Source of the DNA: an uncultured Collinsella sp.
GTDB lineage: Bacteria; Actinomycetota; Coriobacteriia; Coriobacteriales; Coriobacteriaceae
Direction of reading: 5' to 3'
Assembly: GCA_900541725.1 (NCBI GenBank)
Contig: UQLB01000034.1
Span: forward strand, 1 to 18,360
Length of the DNA stretch: 18,360 nucleotides
The translations under genes were made by a program, and so were the position numbers. Below are positions 6,090-12,936 of the stretch, piece by piece. The notes beneath the pieces were generated by a model. The model was not told the DNA's origin and ran no database searches. It was given only the letters and a program-made list of their open reading frames with translations. Numbering within the stretch: position 1 is the first letter of the stretch; each line of letters begins with the position of its first letter.

Positions 6090-6102
6090 ACCCTAGTTGA
6101 CC
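6077..6102. promoter_or_regulatory. Inverted repeat over the -10 and start region of the metal-exporter promoter
   Basis: GGACAACTA (6077-6085) and TAGTTGACC (6094-6102) match as inverted halves at 8 of 9 positions. The site shares AACTA/TAGTT half-sites with the palindrome at 6041-6062 and overlaps the -10 hexamer, so a bound protein would block transcription. CTAGGAC also recurs as a direct repeat (6074 and 6104). Confidence 0.45.
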
Positions 6103-6151
6103 GCTAGGACTTTTACAATGCTGCCGAAAGACACGAAAGGTTCCATCCGTC

Positions 6152-7243
6152 ATGGATTTGCTGATTGATATTCTGCTTGACGCCGGCAAGGACACGCTCT
6201 CGCTGGTGCCATTCTTGTTGGTGACGTATCTGGCTCTCGAGACCTTGGAGCACGTCGCGGGTGACCGCGTTAACGGGGCCATCAAGCGCGCCGGCGCCGC
6301 GGGTCCCGTGGTTGGCTCGTTGCTGGGCATGGTGCCGCAGTGCGGCTTTTCGGCAATGGCGGCCACACTGTACGCCGGTCGCGTCGTGACCTTGGGCACG
6401 TTGGTGGCGGTGTTCCTTTCGACCTCCGATGAGATGCTGCCGCTGTTGCTCGCCGAGCAGGTGCCCGTGCAGACCATGGCGATGCTTTTGGCTTCGAAAG
6501 CACTGATCGCGCTGGTCACGGGCTTTATCGTGGACGCTGCCATTCGCGGCCTGCGCCGTAACGCCCGCGCGCACGCGGCGATTCGCCGTACCGTGCTGGG
6601 AACCGCGGCCAATCCTGCCCATGTGAACTGCGCGCACGATGACCACAGCGGCGGTGACATCATCGACGAGGTGGCCGAGGCGGGCGTGAGCGCCGACCAC
6701 ATCCACGAGTTGTGCGAGCGCGACCATTGCGGTTGCGATGATGAAGATGAACACGAGCGCGACCACGGACACAGCCATGATCACGGTCACACGGGCGAGC
6801 ATGAGCACCACCACGGCCACAGCCACGACCACTCCCACGAGGGCGCGTCCGTTCTGTCGATTATCCGCAGCGCGATCTCGCACACTGTGCAGGTTTCGGT
6901 TTTTATTTTCCTGGTGACGCTGGTCCTGGTCGCCGTGCTCGAGACCTTCGGCGAGTCCGCGATCGAGCAGTTCCTGCGTGGCAACGAGACGCTCGCCGTC
7001 TTGGGCTCGGCGCTTGTCGGCCTGATTCCCAACTGCTCGGCGAGCGTGGTCATTACGCAACTATATCTGGAAGGTGCGCTGCAATTGGCGCCGATGCTCG
7101 CTGGCACGCTCATTTCCGCCGGCGTGGGCTATCTTGTCCTGTTCCGCACCAACCGCAGCGCTCGTGAAAACGCCGTGTTCCTGGTCATGATGTACGTCAT
7201 CGGCGCCGGCTGGGGCCTTATCCTATCCGCCTTCGGCCTCTAA
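6152..7243 (+). CDS. Putative heavy-metal/manganese exporter, ArsP_2-like, 363 aa
   Basis: A polytopic membrane protein resembling the ArsP_2 (DUF2899) family, annotated as putative manganese or heavy-metal exporters. Hydrophobic segments fall in two halves, about residues 15-130 and 233-363. Each half carries a similar motif, GMVPQCGFSA (59-68) and GLIPNCSAS (290-298), suggesting an ancient internal duplication and a Pro-Cys metal path. Between them lies a long soluble loop (about 157-232) rich in His, Asp, Glu and Cys, including HCGC (192-195) and many His-x-His pairs, likely binding metal on one membrane face. Start ATG at 6152 follows AAAGG 11 bases upstream. The gene has its own promoter with palindromes and a strong terminator. 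Substrate is uncertain: Mn, Zn or other soft metals are possible. Confidence 0.82.
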   Translation: MDLLIDILLDAGKDTLSLVPFLLVTYLALETLEHVAGDRVNGAIKRAGAAGPVVGSLLGMVPQCGFSAMAATLYAGRVVTLGTLVAVFLSTSDEMLPLLLAEQVPVQTMAMLLASKALIALVTGFIVDAAIRGLRRNARAHAAIRRTVLGTAANPAHVNCAHDDHSGGDIIDEVAEAGVSADHIHELCERDHCGCDDEDEHERDHGHSHDHGHTGEHEHHHGHSHDHSHEGASVLSIIRSAISHTVQVSVFIFLVTLVLVAVLETFGESAIEQFLRGNETLAVLGSALVGLIPNCSASVVITQLYLEGALQLAPMLAGTLISAGVGYLVLFRTNRSARENAVFLVMMYVIGAGWGLILSAFGL

Positions 7244-7258
7244 GTAGGCTTAAAAAAT

Positions 7259-7327
7259 GGGCTTCAAATAGCCATGCTCGGCGCCTGCGCAATGCGGCGA
7301 CGCATGGCATTTTGAAGCCCGTTTTTT
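7259..7327 (+). terminator. Strong intrinsic terminator of the metal-exporter gene
   Basis: GGGCTTCAAA (7259-7268) pairs with TTTGAAGCCC (7311-7320), and inside it GCCATGC (7271-7277) pairs with GCATGGC (7302-7308) across a 2x2 internal loop. G plus six T (7322-7327) follow. The 24-base apical part may fold further. Confidence 0.9.
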
Positions 7328-7360
7328 GTTGAGCCATGGATTCCGAGCGCTCACACCGTT

Positions 7361-7406
7361 CAAAACAAAAAGGTAGATTTCCGGGCATGTCCCGAAAATC
7401 TACCTT
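7361..7406 (-). terminator. Terminator of the UPF0178/HdeD-like operon
   Basis: The 16-base arms at 7370-7385 and 7391-7406 pair with one mismatch around the loop CATGT. On the minus strand the stem is followed by a T-rich tract (TTTTTGTTTTG, counting the stem end). It lies just after the stop codon at 7409. Confidence 0.9.
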
Positions 7407-7408
7407 GG

Positions 7409-7891
7409 TTAGCGCAGCAGCTCGGTGAGGTTGCGCTTAAAGCGGGCCCGGTCTTCGCTGGTAAATGCCGCCGGACCGCGAGTGCGACCGCCGGCGCGGC
7501 GCACCTTCTTTTCCTCGTGGCGAATAAACAGTTGCATGTCGATGGTCGCCTTATCGTAGACGCGCCCGCGCACGCCGATGGCGGCGGCATCGCGCCCGAG
7601 CACCATGCTCGCCAAGCCAATGTCCTGCGTCACGACTACGTCGCCTGCCTGCAGGCGTTCGACAATGGCAAAGTCGGCGCTGTCGGCGCCCACGCTCACA
7701 TCGAGCGTCGTGACCCAAAATCCGCGTCGCGCATGCTCGACGTCGCGCGGATCGTCGCGGCGAATGTGGCGTTCCAGGTTCTGTGTGCTGTTGCCGGCGA
7801 TAACGACGGCGACGCCCGCCCGCCGCGCGCAGTCAATCGACTCGCGCGTGACCGGGCAGGCGTCTGCATCAATAAAGAGCGTTCGCGGCAT
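7409..7891 (-). CDS. UPF0178 (YaiI/YqxD, DUF188) family protein, 160 aa
   Basis: Full-length member of the DUF188 family, a PIN-like nuclease fold of unknown biological role. The signature segments are all present: FIDADACPV (6-14, acidic Asp8 and Asp10), GADSADFAI (68-76), VVTQDIGLA (86-94) and GGRTRGPAAFT (134-144). The Asp cluster could hold metal, so RNase activity is plausible but unproven. Soluble, no signal peptide. The start codon at 7891 directly follows the TAG stop of the upstream HdeD-like gene with no gap, and the upstream sequence offers only a weak ribosome binding site, so translation is probably coupled. Confidence 0.93.
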   Translation of the reverse strand: MPRTLFIDADACPVTRESIDCARRAGVAVVIAGNSTQNLERHIRRDDPRDVEHARRGFWVTTLDVSVGADSADFAIVERLQAGDVVVTQDIGLASMVLGRDAAAIGVRGRVYDKATIDMQLFIRHEEKKVRRAGGRTRGPAAFTSEDRARFKRNLTELLR

Positions 7892-8494
7892 CTAGTGCAC
7901 CAGTTTGCCAAATTGAATAGCGCGAACAATCAGCGTTACGCCAAACACCAGCAGTGCGGCGCCGCTAAAGATGACGAGCATCTTGGCCGACCACAGCGGA
8001 TAGATAAACACGAACATGCCGGCGATGATGGAGAGCGCGCCGCTCAGGATGGCGAGGGCACGGTTGGACGAAAGCTCGGACTCCAGAATGGACATGACAC
8101 CTTCGACGATCCAGCCAAAGCCGGCCACGATAACCACCATCGTGGTGAGCGTCGCGGTCGAGAAGGCCTGGTTGCGCAGGATTATGACGCCGCCCAAGAT
8201 AATGAGTAGGTTGGAGATGATGCTCGTCACGCGCCAGCCGGTGGGCAGCAGTGGCTCGAAAACAGCGGTAAACAGCCTGATCGCGGCCGTGATCACAAAG
8301 TAGAAGCCCAAGACGGTCGTTAAGAAGACGAGGGACTTGGCGGGCGCAAACAGCAGTGCGATGCCGGCGACGAGCGCCAAGACGCCCGTGATGGCGTAAA
8401 TCCAGCGCACGGCCTTGACGGCCTTGCCTGCCATGCTTTTCTCGTCAAATCCAAACTGGCTCGATTTTTGGTCATCATTCTTAAAGATGCCCAT
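7892..8494 (-). CDS. HdeD-like (DUF308) six-helix membrane protein, 200 aa
   Basis: A small integral membrane protein with six predicted helices at about 31-50, 55-78, 92-106, 114-136, 147-167 and 171-191. The repeated Gly-rich pattern of paired helices is typical of the HdeD/DUF308 family. In E. coli HdeD belongs to acid resistance; the function here is unknown. The N-terminus (1-28) is hydrophilic and cytosolic. Start ATG at 8494 follows an excellent AAAGGAG. First gene of a two-gene unit with the UPF0178 gene, although no functional link between the two families is known to me. Confidence 0.88.
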   Translation of the reverse strand: MGIFKNDDQKSSQFGFDEKSMAGKAVKAVRWIYAITGVLALVAGIALLFAPAKSLVFLTTVLGFYFVITAAIRLFTAVFEPLLPTGWRVTSIISNLLIILGGVIILRNQAFSTATLTTMVVIVAGFGWIVEGVMSILESELSSNRALAILSGALSIIAGMFVFIYPLWSAKMLVIFSGAALLVFGVTLIVRAIQFGKLVH

Positions 8495-8682
8495 AATGTC
8501 TCCTTTCCGTGCGGCGTAAGCCTTGATCGTTACGACCAGTATCGCCTAAAGGCGCTGACGTATGGGTCGGGGAGGGTGAAACGTAACCCAAAGGCCCCGA
8601 ATTGTTTCCGTTGTTCCCCACGTCGCGATTTTCTATTCAACAGGTGTAGAACATTGCAGCCCTGTTCGTTATTGCCTACGTT

Positions 8683-8701
8683 TTAGGTTAGATTTTCCTA
8701 A
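8683..8701. promoter_or_regulatory. Iron-box-like palindrome upstream of the nitroreductase gene
   Basis: TTAGGTTAGATTTTCCTAA matches 15 of 19 bases of the actinobacterial DtxR/IdeR iron-box consensus TTAGGTTAGGCTAACCTAA, with perfect TTAGG and CCTAA ends. It ends 28 bases before the nitroreductase ATG, a suitable place for repression. No convincing -35/-10 pair was found nearby, and the regulator gene is not in the window. Confidence 0.4.
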
Positions 8702-8729
8702 GAACAATTGCCCGAAATTGGGGGTCCCT

Positions 8730-9401
8730 ATGAACGAAACAGTTCCCGCGGCGCCGTCTAGCGCGGAGTCGATGGCAAAGCAAGGTTGCGAAAAGCTCGG
8801 CCTGGACACGTTTGACGCGCTGGTCCGCCGCGCCCGTACGTGCCGTCGCTTTGACGAGTCCATGCGCGTGCCGCGCGAGTTTTTGCTCGAGCTGGCGGAA
8901 CTGGCGCACCTGGCTCCCTGCGGCGCCAATGCTCAGCGTCTGCGTTTTCATGTGGTAAGCGGTTCCGAGGACTGCGCTCGCGTGTTTGACGAGCTTGCAT
9001 GGGCCGGCGCGCTTAAGGACTGGTCGGGTCCTGCCGAGGGCGAGCGCCCGACCGGCTACATCGCGATTCTTGCCGAGCGCGCCGTTCCGGGCAAGCCCGC
9101 CGCTCCTATTACCGAGGTCGACACGGGCATTGCCGCGCAGACGATGATGCTCGCCGCCCGCAGCGCCACGCCCGAGGTGGCTGCCTGCATGTTCAAGGCC
9201 TTTACGCCCCACGCGATCGATGCCATGGGGCTCGATAGCGACAAGTATGAGCTCAAGCTGATCATGGCGTTTGGCGTTCCGGCCGAGACACAGGTGATCG
9301 ATGCGATCGATTCCAACCCCGACGGCTCCATCAATTATTGGCGCGACGAGGCGCAGGTGCACCACGTACCCAAGCGCCCGCTTGTCGACGTACTGGTGTA
9401 G
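8730..9401 (+). CDS. Nitroreductase-family FMN oxidoreductase, 223 aa
   Basis: A soluble flavoenzyme of the nitroreductase superfamily, expected to bind FMN and use NAD(P)H; physiological substrate unknown. Recognisable parts are RARTCRRF (34-41, FMN phosphate contact), the helix with LAPCGANAQRLRF (61-73), DTGIAAQTMMLAA (131-143) and the C-terminal KRPLVDVL (215-222), which normally closes over the flavin. Length suits the family. The ATG at 8730 is preferred to a TTG at 8718; the binding site is weak (GGGGG, short spacing). Downstream are a REP-like palindrome and the histidine-phosphatase pair. An iron-box-like site upstream hints at iron-responsive control, but that is unproven. Confidence 0.85.
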   Translation: MNETVPAAPSSAESMAKQGCEKLGLDTFDALVRRARTCRRFDESMRVPREFLLELAELAHLAPCGANAQRLRFHVVSGSEDCARVFDELAWAGALKDWSGPAEGERPTGYIAILAERAVPGKPAAPITEVDTGIAAQTMMLAARSATPEVAACMFKAFTPHAIDAMGLDSDKYELKLIMAFGVPAETQVIDAIDSNPDGSINYWRDEAQVHHVPKRPLVDVLV

Positions 9402-9432
9402 TTGAGCGTCACCGCGGTGTGATCCGGCGGTA

Positions 9433-9469
9433 AACCACCACAAAGGTACCTGTCCCCCTTGCGGTGGTG
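9433..9469. repeat. REP-like imperfect palindrome
   Basis: CACCAC and AAGG on the left pair with CCTT and GTGGTG on the right, leaving a small bulge, around TACCTGTCCC. The core GGTACCTGTCCC resembles the GGGACAGGTACC type of repeat often seen with RAYT (REP-associated tyrosine transposase) families. Only one copy is in the window, and it lies directly before the Shine-Dalgarno of the next gene. Confidence 0.45.
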
Positions 9470-9483
9470 CGAGGGGAGGACGT

Positions 9484-10026
9484 GTGGCAGATTTGTATTT
9501 GGTGCGGCATGGGCAGACTGAGCTCAATGTGCAGAACATTTTGCAGGGTGGGCACGATTCGCCGCTTACGGCGCGCGGGCGCGAGCAGGCGCTGGCGACG
9601 CGCGCGGCGTTTGAGGCGCGTGGCGTGACCTTTGACCGTGTGTATTCCTCGCCGTTGGGCCGGGCGCGGCATACGGCTGAGCTAATTGCTGGTGAGGGCC
9701 GCTCGATAGAGCTGGTCGATGACCTGCGCGAGTGGCATTTGGGCTCGCTGGAGGGTACATCAAATCGCGAGATGCCGCCGCAGCCCTGGGGTGATTATCC
9801 GGTGGCCTTTGGTGGCGAGTCTGAAGGCGAGCTCCAGTCGCGCATGGTCGCGGCGCTGTCCCACATCATGGCCAGGCCGCAGCACGACTGTGTGCTGGCA
9901 GTCTCCCACGGCTCTTCCTGCCAGGAGTTTCTTGAGTATGTGACTGGCAGGGGAGAGCTACCCGACAACGGTGCCGTGCTTCATTTTGGCTATTGCGACG
10001 GTGCGTTTTCGCTCCTTGATTGGTAA
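9484..10026 (+). CDS. Histidine phosphatase (phosphoglycerate-mutase-like), 180 aa
   Basis: A cofactor-independent histidine phosphatase of the PhoE/CobC/GpmB-like branch. Catalytic LVRHGQT gives the phosphorylated His9 with Arg8. Arg60 (SPLGRARHT), the acid Glu83 (REWHLGSLEG) and the second His142 (SHGSS) complete the active site. Start is GTG at 9484 behind GAGGGGAGG. The protein is short because there is little beyond the core fold. The substrate cannot be read from sequence: small phosphate esters, phosphosugars or a cobalamin/phosphoglycerate-type substrate are possible. The following gene is a paralogue 17 bases downstream, so the two are one transcript. Confidence 0.88.
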   Translation: MADLYLVRHGQTELNVQNILQGGHDSPLTARGREQALATRAAFEARGVTFDRVYSSPLGRARHTAELIAGEGRSIELVDDLREWHLGSLEGTSNREMPPQPWGDYPVAFGGESEGELQSRMVAALSHIMARPQHDCVLAVSHGSSCQEFLEYVTGRGELPDNGAVLHFGYCDGAFSLLDW

Positions 10027-10043
10027 CGAACGAAAGGACCCCT

Positions 10044-10679
10044 ATGAATAAAGACCTGTATCTGGTTCGTCATGGACAGACGATATTCAACCTTAAGCGC
10101 ATTATTCAGGGGTGGAGTGACTCGCCGCTTACGCAGTTGGGTTGCGACCAGGCGGCGCGCGCCGGCATGTTTTTACGCGCGCGCGGCATTGAGCCCGATC
10201 ATGCCTACACCTCCACGCTTCATCGCACCGAGCAGACTATCGCCAACTTGTGGCCGGGCTTGGCGTACGAGCGCCTGGACGGCCTGCGTGAGTGGTTCTT
10301 TGGCGACTTTGAGGCCGAGCGCGTGACGCTCATGCCCAAGCGCCCGTGGCGCGACTTCTATCGCCAGTTTGGCGGCGAGGGCCAGATGCAGGTGCGCGAG
10401 CGCATGGCGGCGACGTTGACCGATCTTATGCGACGTCCGGACCACGAGTGCGTGCTCGCGGTGAGCCATGGCTCGGCTATCAAGGAGTTTTTGGACCACG
10501 TGCGGGGCGCGGCGGCAGACGAGCGCGAACGCGTGCCGGGCAACTGCTCAGTGCTGCATTTTGCGTTTGACGATGCGGCCGATACGTTTGAACTTGTCGA
10601 AGTCTTTACGCAGGAGGACTATGCGCGCGAGCTGGGGCTTGAACCGCTCGTGGCTACTGCGGGTCCGCAGCGCGGATAA
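10044..10679 (+). CDS. Histidine phosphatase, paralogue of the preceding gene, 211 aa
   Basis: Same family and layout as its upstream neighbour: LVRHGQT (His10), TSTLHRTEQT (Arg61), REWFFGDFE (Glu83) and SHGSA (His142). The lid region differs (MPKRPWRDFY against MPPQPWGDYP), which should change substrate choice. It has a C-terminal extension of about 30 residues that the first copy lacks. Start ATG at 10044 follows GAAAGGA; an upstream in-frame TTG overlapping the previous gene is less likely. The pair most likely arose by tandem duplication and then diverged. Transcription ends at the hairpin at 10727-10764. Confidence 0.88.
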   Translation: MNKDLYLVRHGQTIFNLKRIIQGWSDSPLTQLGCDQAARAGMFLRARGIEPDHAYTSTLHRTEQTIANLWPGLAYERLDGLREWFFGDFEAERVTLMPKRPWRDFYRQFGGEGQMQVRERMAATLTDLMRRPDHECVLAVSHGSAIKEFLDHVRGAAADERERVPGNCSVLHFAFDDAADTFELVEVFTQEDYARELGLEPLVATAGPQRG

Positions 10680-10726
10680 CGCGAGCGTGGCGGCACGGGT
10701 CGCCGGCATAACTTCTCGACGCAAAA

Positions 10727-10764
10727 GGGGCGGAGATGCATGTACCTGCTGCATCTCCGCCCCC
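10727..10764. terminator. Bidirectional terminator between convergent genes
   Basis: GGGGCGGAGATGCA (10727-10740) and TGCATCTCCGCCCC (10751-10764) form a perfect 14-bp stem with a 10-base loop. TTTT follows on the minus strand and a CCTGTTTG tail on the plus strand. It serves the phosphatase pair from the left and the DUF1015/M20 pair from the right. Confidence 0.88.
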
Positions 10765-10809
10765 CTGTTTGTTGGGCTGCCGATTTTTGTGCCGGGCGGT
10801 CTGGTCTAG

Positions 10810-11499
10810 CTAGAACCGCGCGATCTGGTGGGTGAGCAGGCCCATCGGGACCTGCGGCGCGCCGCCGCTGACCTGCGCGGCGGGGAAGAGCACAGCTACG
10901 GTAAAGTTGAACGGCTCTTTGCCCGTGTAGGTGCCGGCGGCACGGGCATCGTCGGCCAGGAGCTGTGATGCCCCGACCAGCGCGGCAGCGTAGGCGGGGT
11001 CGTCGGCCAGTGCCGGCTCCGGTGCCTGGTCGAGCATGGCACGGATGGCGCCGACGGCGTCCTCGCGCTTGACCTCCCACACGCGGTGCGTAATGCCGGC
11101 GGGGTCGGTGACGGCATAGAGTGAAGCGCCCTCTTTTGCGGCGCCGAGGATGATATCCATGACGGGCGAGGCTTCGTAGGCAAGTGTTACGGGACGGGGC
11201 TGCACCTTGAGCTCGGTGATCGCGCGCGCGGCGGCGAGTGCGTCGACGCTCTCGGCGGCAGCCTCGTCGCTACCCGTCAGCACGTTAACCGGGCAGATCG
11301 CCACGACACCCGTCACACGTCCCGGCTCGCCCGAGCATTCGTACACGTAATACGCCGCACCCGGGTCCTTGAGCATCAGACCATCGGCAATGGCTCCGCG
11401 CAGGGCATCGTTGCCGCTTAGGATGCTGCCCATTGCAGGCAGCGCCTCGAGCACGCGGTCCTGAGCCGGGCGGATGCAGGGAAACGGAAGTGCTTTCAT
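10810..11499 (-). CDS. Shortened DUF1015-like protein, 229 aa
   Basis: The segment order follows DUF1015 (COG4198): LPFPCIRPA (4-12), DGLMLKDPGAAYYVYEC (39-55), TGVVAI (63-68), THRVWEV (137-143) and YTGKEPFNF-VAVLFPA (191-207). Typical members are about 400 residues; this one lacks roughly the last third. The motifs most conserved in the family are lost: the HE...K..DR stretch is replaced by an Ala/Asp-rich segment (75-92) and the ADGHHR site by ALVGASQ (173-179). It may be a diverged non-catalytic form. Start ATG at 11499 with AGGACC upstream. Co-directional with the M20 gene, 39 bases apart, and with serA-serC further upstream; DUF1015 often neighbours serC-serA in Clostridia, so a link to serine metabolism is plausible. 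Confidence 0.7.
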   Translation of the reverse strand: MKALPFPCIRPAQDRVLEALPAMGSILSGNDALRGAIADGLMLKDPGAAYYVYECSGEPGRVTGVVAICPVNVLTGSDEAAAESVDALAAARAITELKVQPRPVTLAYEASPVMDIILGAAKEGASLYAVTDPAGITHRVWEVKREDAVGAIRAMLDQAPEPALADDPAYAAALVGASQLLADDARAAGTYTGKEPFNFTVAVLFPAAQVSGGAPQVPMGLLTHQIARF

Positions 11500-11538
11500 G
11501 GGCGGTCCTAACGCGCGAGTCGGTTTGTTCGCGGCTTA

Positions 11539-12759
11539 TTATGCCCCAACTTGGCCGCTCGCGTCCCAGAGCACGTTATCGGCGAGCGCGATTAGCACCT
11601 GCTGACAACGAACGATATCGGCGTGGGGCACATATTCGTTGGGCTTGTGCGCGAGCGCGAGCGACCCGGGACCGTAGCTCATGCAATTGCGGTTACCTGT
11701 CTTGCCGGCAATGACGGCGGTGTCGGTGTAGCCGGTAAAGAAGCCGACGGTCGTGTCCGCGTCCGTCACGTCATCGGCGGCACGCTTGAGCGCTGCTAGA
11801 AGGGGAGAGTTCGGGTCGCGCTCGATGGCGGGGCGGTCGCCCGTTACGGTGTAGCTGCCATGGCAACCGGGAACGGCGGCTTCGGCGACGGCGATGGCCT
11901 GCTCTACCATGCGCGTCGCGGCGGCCGTATCGGTCGGCGGGGTCAGGCGCATGTCGACCCAGACTTTGGCGCGGTCGGGTACGACGTAGGGGCGATATCC
12001 GCCCTCGATTTGGCCAAACGTGATGGTCGAAGGCCCCAGCTCATCGTGCGCGGGCAGCGCCATAAACGCGCGACGGAGCGAACACACGACCTCGGCCATG
12101 GCAGCGACGGCATCCGCGCCCTTCCAGGGCTGGCTCGCATGCGCCGTCACGCCAGTCATTTCAATCTCGAACCACGTACGCCCCTTGTGCGCCACCTGGA
12201 TCTGTCCGTCGGTGGGCTCGGTGTCCAGCACCCATTCGCGCGAACCGACCCAGCCGGCATCGATGGCTGCCTCGGAGCCTCGCATAAAGTCTTCCTCGTC
12301 GACCGAGCAGATGAGCGAAAAGCCGCGGCGGGGCAGCGCGCCATCCGCCGCCACGCGCTCGAGCGTATGGACCAGTGCGGCAATGGCGCAGGCCAGACCG
12401 CCCTTCATGTCGCAGGCACCGCGACCATAGAGCTTATCGTCCCGCATGGTCGCCCCGAGCGGCGGCGTGTCCGCGCCCCAGTCATCTCCCAGGGTGACGG
12501 TATCCATGTGGCAGATGTAGACGAGTCGCGCCTCGTCGCTCACGCCCGGCACGGTGACCATGAGGTTGCGGCGCCCGGGGAGTACTTCGAGCTCTGCAAT
12601 CTGCACGGCATCGAGTACCGGATGGCTCAGCTGCGCCAACCGTTCCTCAACCAACGCTTTGATATAGCGTTCAATCTCATCCTCATACGCGCCCGGGTCT
12701 GAGCTGTCGATCCGCACGAGCCCTTGCGTAAGCCGCCAAGCAAAATCTGTATCAACCAT
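11539..12759 (-). CDS. M20-family metallopeptidase (ArgE/DapE/carboxypeptidase type), 406 aa
   Basis: A cytosolic two-zinc amidohydrolase. Metal ligands and catalytic residues are visible: CHMDT (His84, with Asp86), GRGACDMKGG (Asp117), VDEED (catalytic Glu155, ligand Glu156), TEPTD (Glu181) and the distal LAHKPNE (His371). The dimerisation lid carries GVTAHASQPW (203-212), so both M20 domains are complete. The substrate is open: an N-acyl amino acid, dipeptide or succinyl-diaminopimelate could fit, and no arg or dap genes are near. The start at 12759 (GAGGTG upstream) is chosen over an open N-terminal extension reading through the serA terminator. It is transcribed with the DUF1015 gene. A small palindrome lies about 27 bases upstream. 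Confidence 0.9.
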   Translation of the reverse strand: MVDTDFAWRLTQGLVRIDSSDPGAYEDEIERYIKALVEERLAQLSHPVLDAVQIAELEVLPGRRNLMVTVPGVSDEARLVYICHMDTVTLGDDWGADTPPLGATMRDDKLYGRGACDMKGGLACAIAALVHTLERVAADGALPRRGFSLICSVDEEDFMRGSEAAIDAGWVGSREWVLDTEPTDGQIQVAHKGRTWFEIEMTGVTAHASQPWKGADAVAAMAEVVCSLRRAFMALPAHDELGPSTITFGQIEGGYRPYVVPDRAKVWVDMRLTPPTDTAAATRMVEQAIAVAEAAVPGCHGSYTVTGDRPAIERDPNSPLLAALKRAADDVTDADTTVGFFTGYTDTAVIAGKTGNRNCMSYGPGSLALAHKPNEYVPHADIVRCQQVLIALADNVLWDASGQVGA

Positions 12760-12785
12760 AGGCACCTCACAGATAGTTAGGTCAA

Positions 12786-12800
12786 CATACAGATTGTATG
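12786..12800. promoter_or_regulatory. 15-bp palindrome upstream of the M20 gene
   Basis: CATACA-gat-TGTATG is a perfect palindrome lying 27 bases before the M20 start codon. On the minus strand it includes TACAAT, a possible -10 element, without a good -35. It may be an operator or part of the promoter. Confidence 0.3.
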
Positions 12801-12837
12801 CCAAGAAGCGGCTCGGTGCATTTAATGGAGCGCTCAC

Positions 12838-12875
12838 AAAAACGGGGGCGCCTCTCGTGCGAAAGGCGCCCCCGT
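12838..12875 (-). terminator. Terminator of the serC-serA operon
   Basis: ACGGGGGCGCCT (12842-12853) pairs perfectly with AGGCGCCCCCGT (12864-12875) around 10 bases. TTTTTG follows on the minus strand. This separates serC-serA from the downstream M20-DUF1015 pair. Confidence 0.92.
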
Positions 12876-12891
12876 GGGCATTCAATGTCAG

Positions 12892-12924
12892 TGACGGGCA
12901 GGCCACATGGGGAACTGCCCGTCA
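12892..12924 (-). other. Stem-loop directly after serA
   Basis: TGACGGGCAG (12892-12901) and CTGCCCGTCA (12915-12924) form a perfect 10-bp stem with a 13-base loop, 12 bases past the serA stop. With no T-tract it is probably a 3'-end stabiliser ahead of the true terminator at 12838-12875. Confidence 0.6.
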
Positions 12925-12936
12925 GATCAGCCGGCG

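Noticed and set aside
6097..6119. TTGACC and TACAAT as a promoter
   Set aside because: The spacer is only 11 bases. The pair at 6062-6089 with 16 bases is far better.
5980..6151. Possible Mn riboswitch (yybP-ykoY type) before the metal exporter
   Set aside because: The expected leader is only about 55 bases, and the paired stems and conserved loops of that class are not seen.
12760..12906. N-terminal extension of the M20 peptidase
   Set aside because: It reads through the serA terminator hairpin. The ATG at 12759 has a GAGGTG site and begins the family-like sequence.
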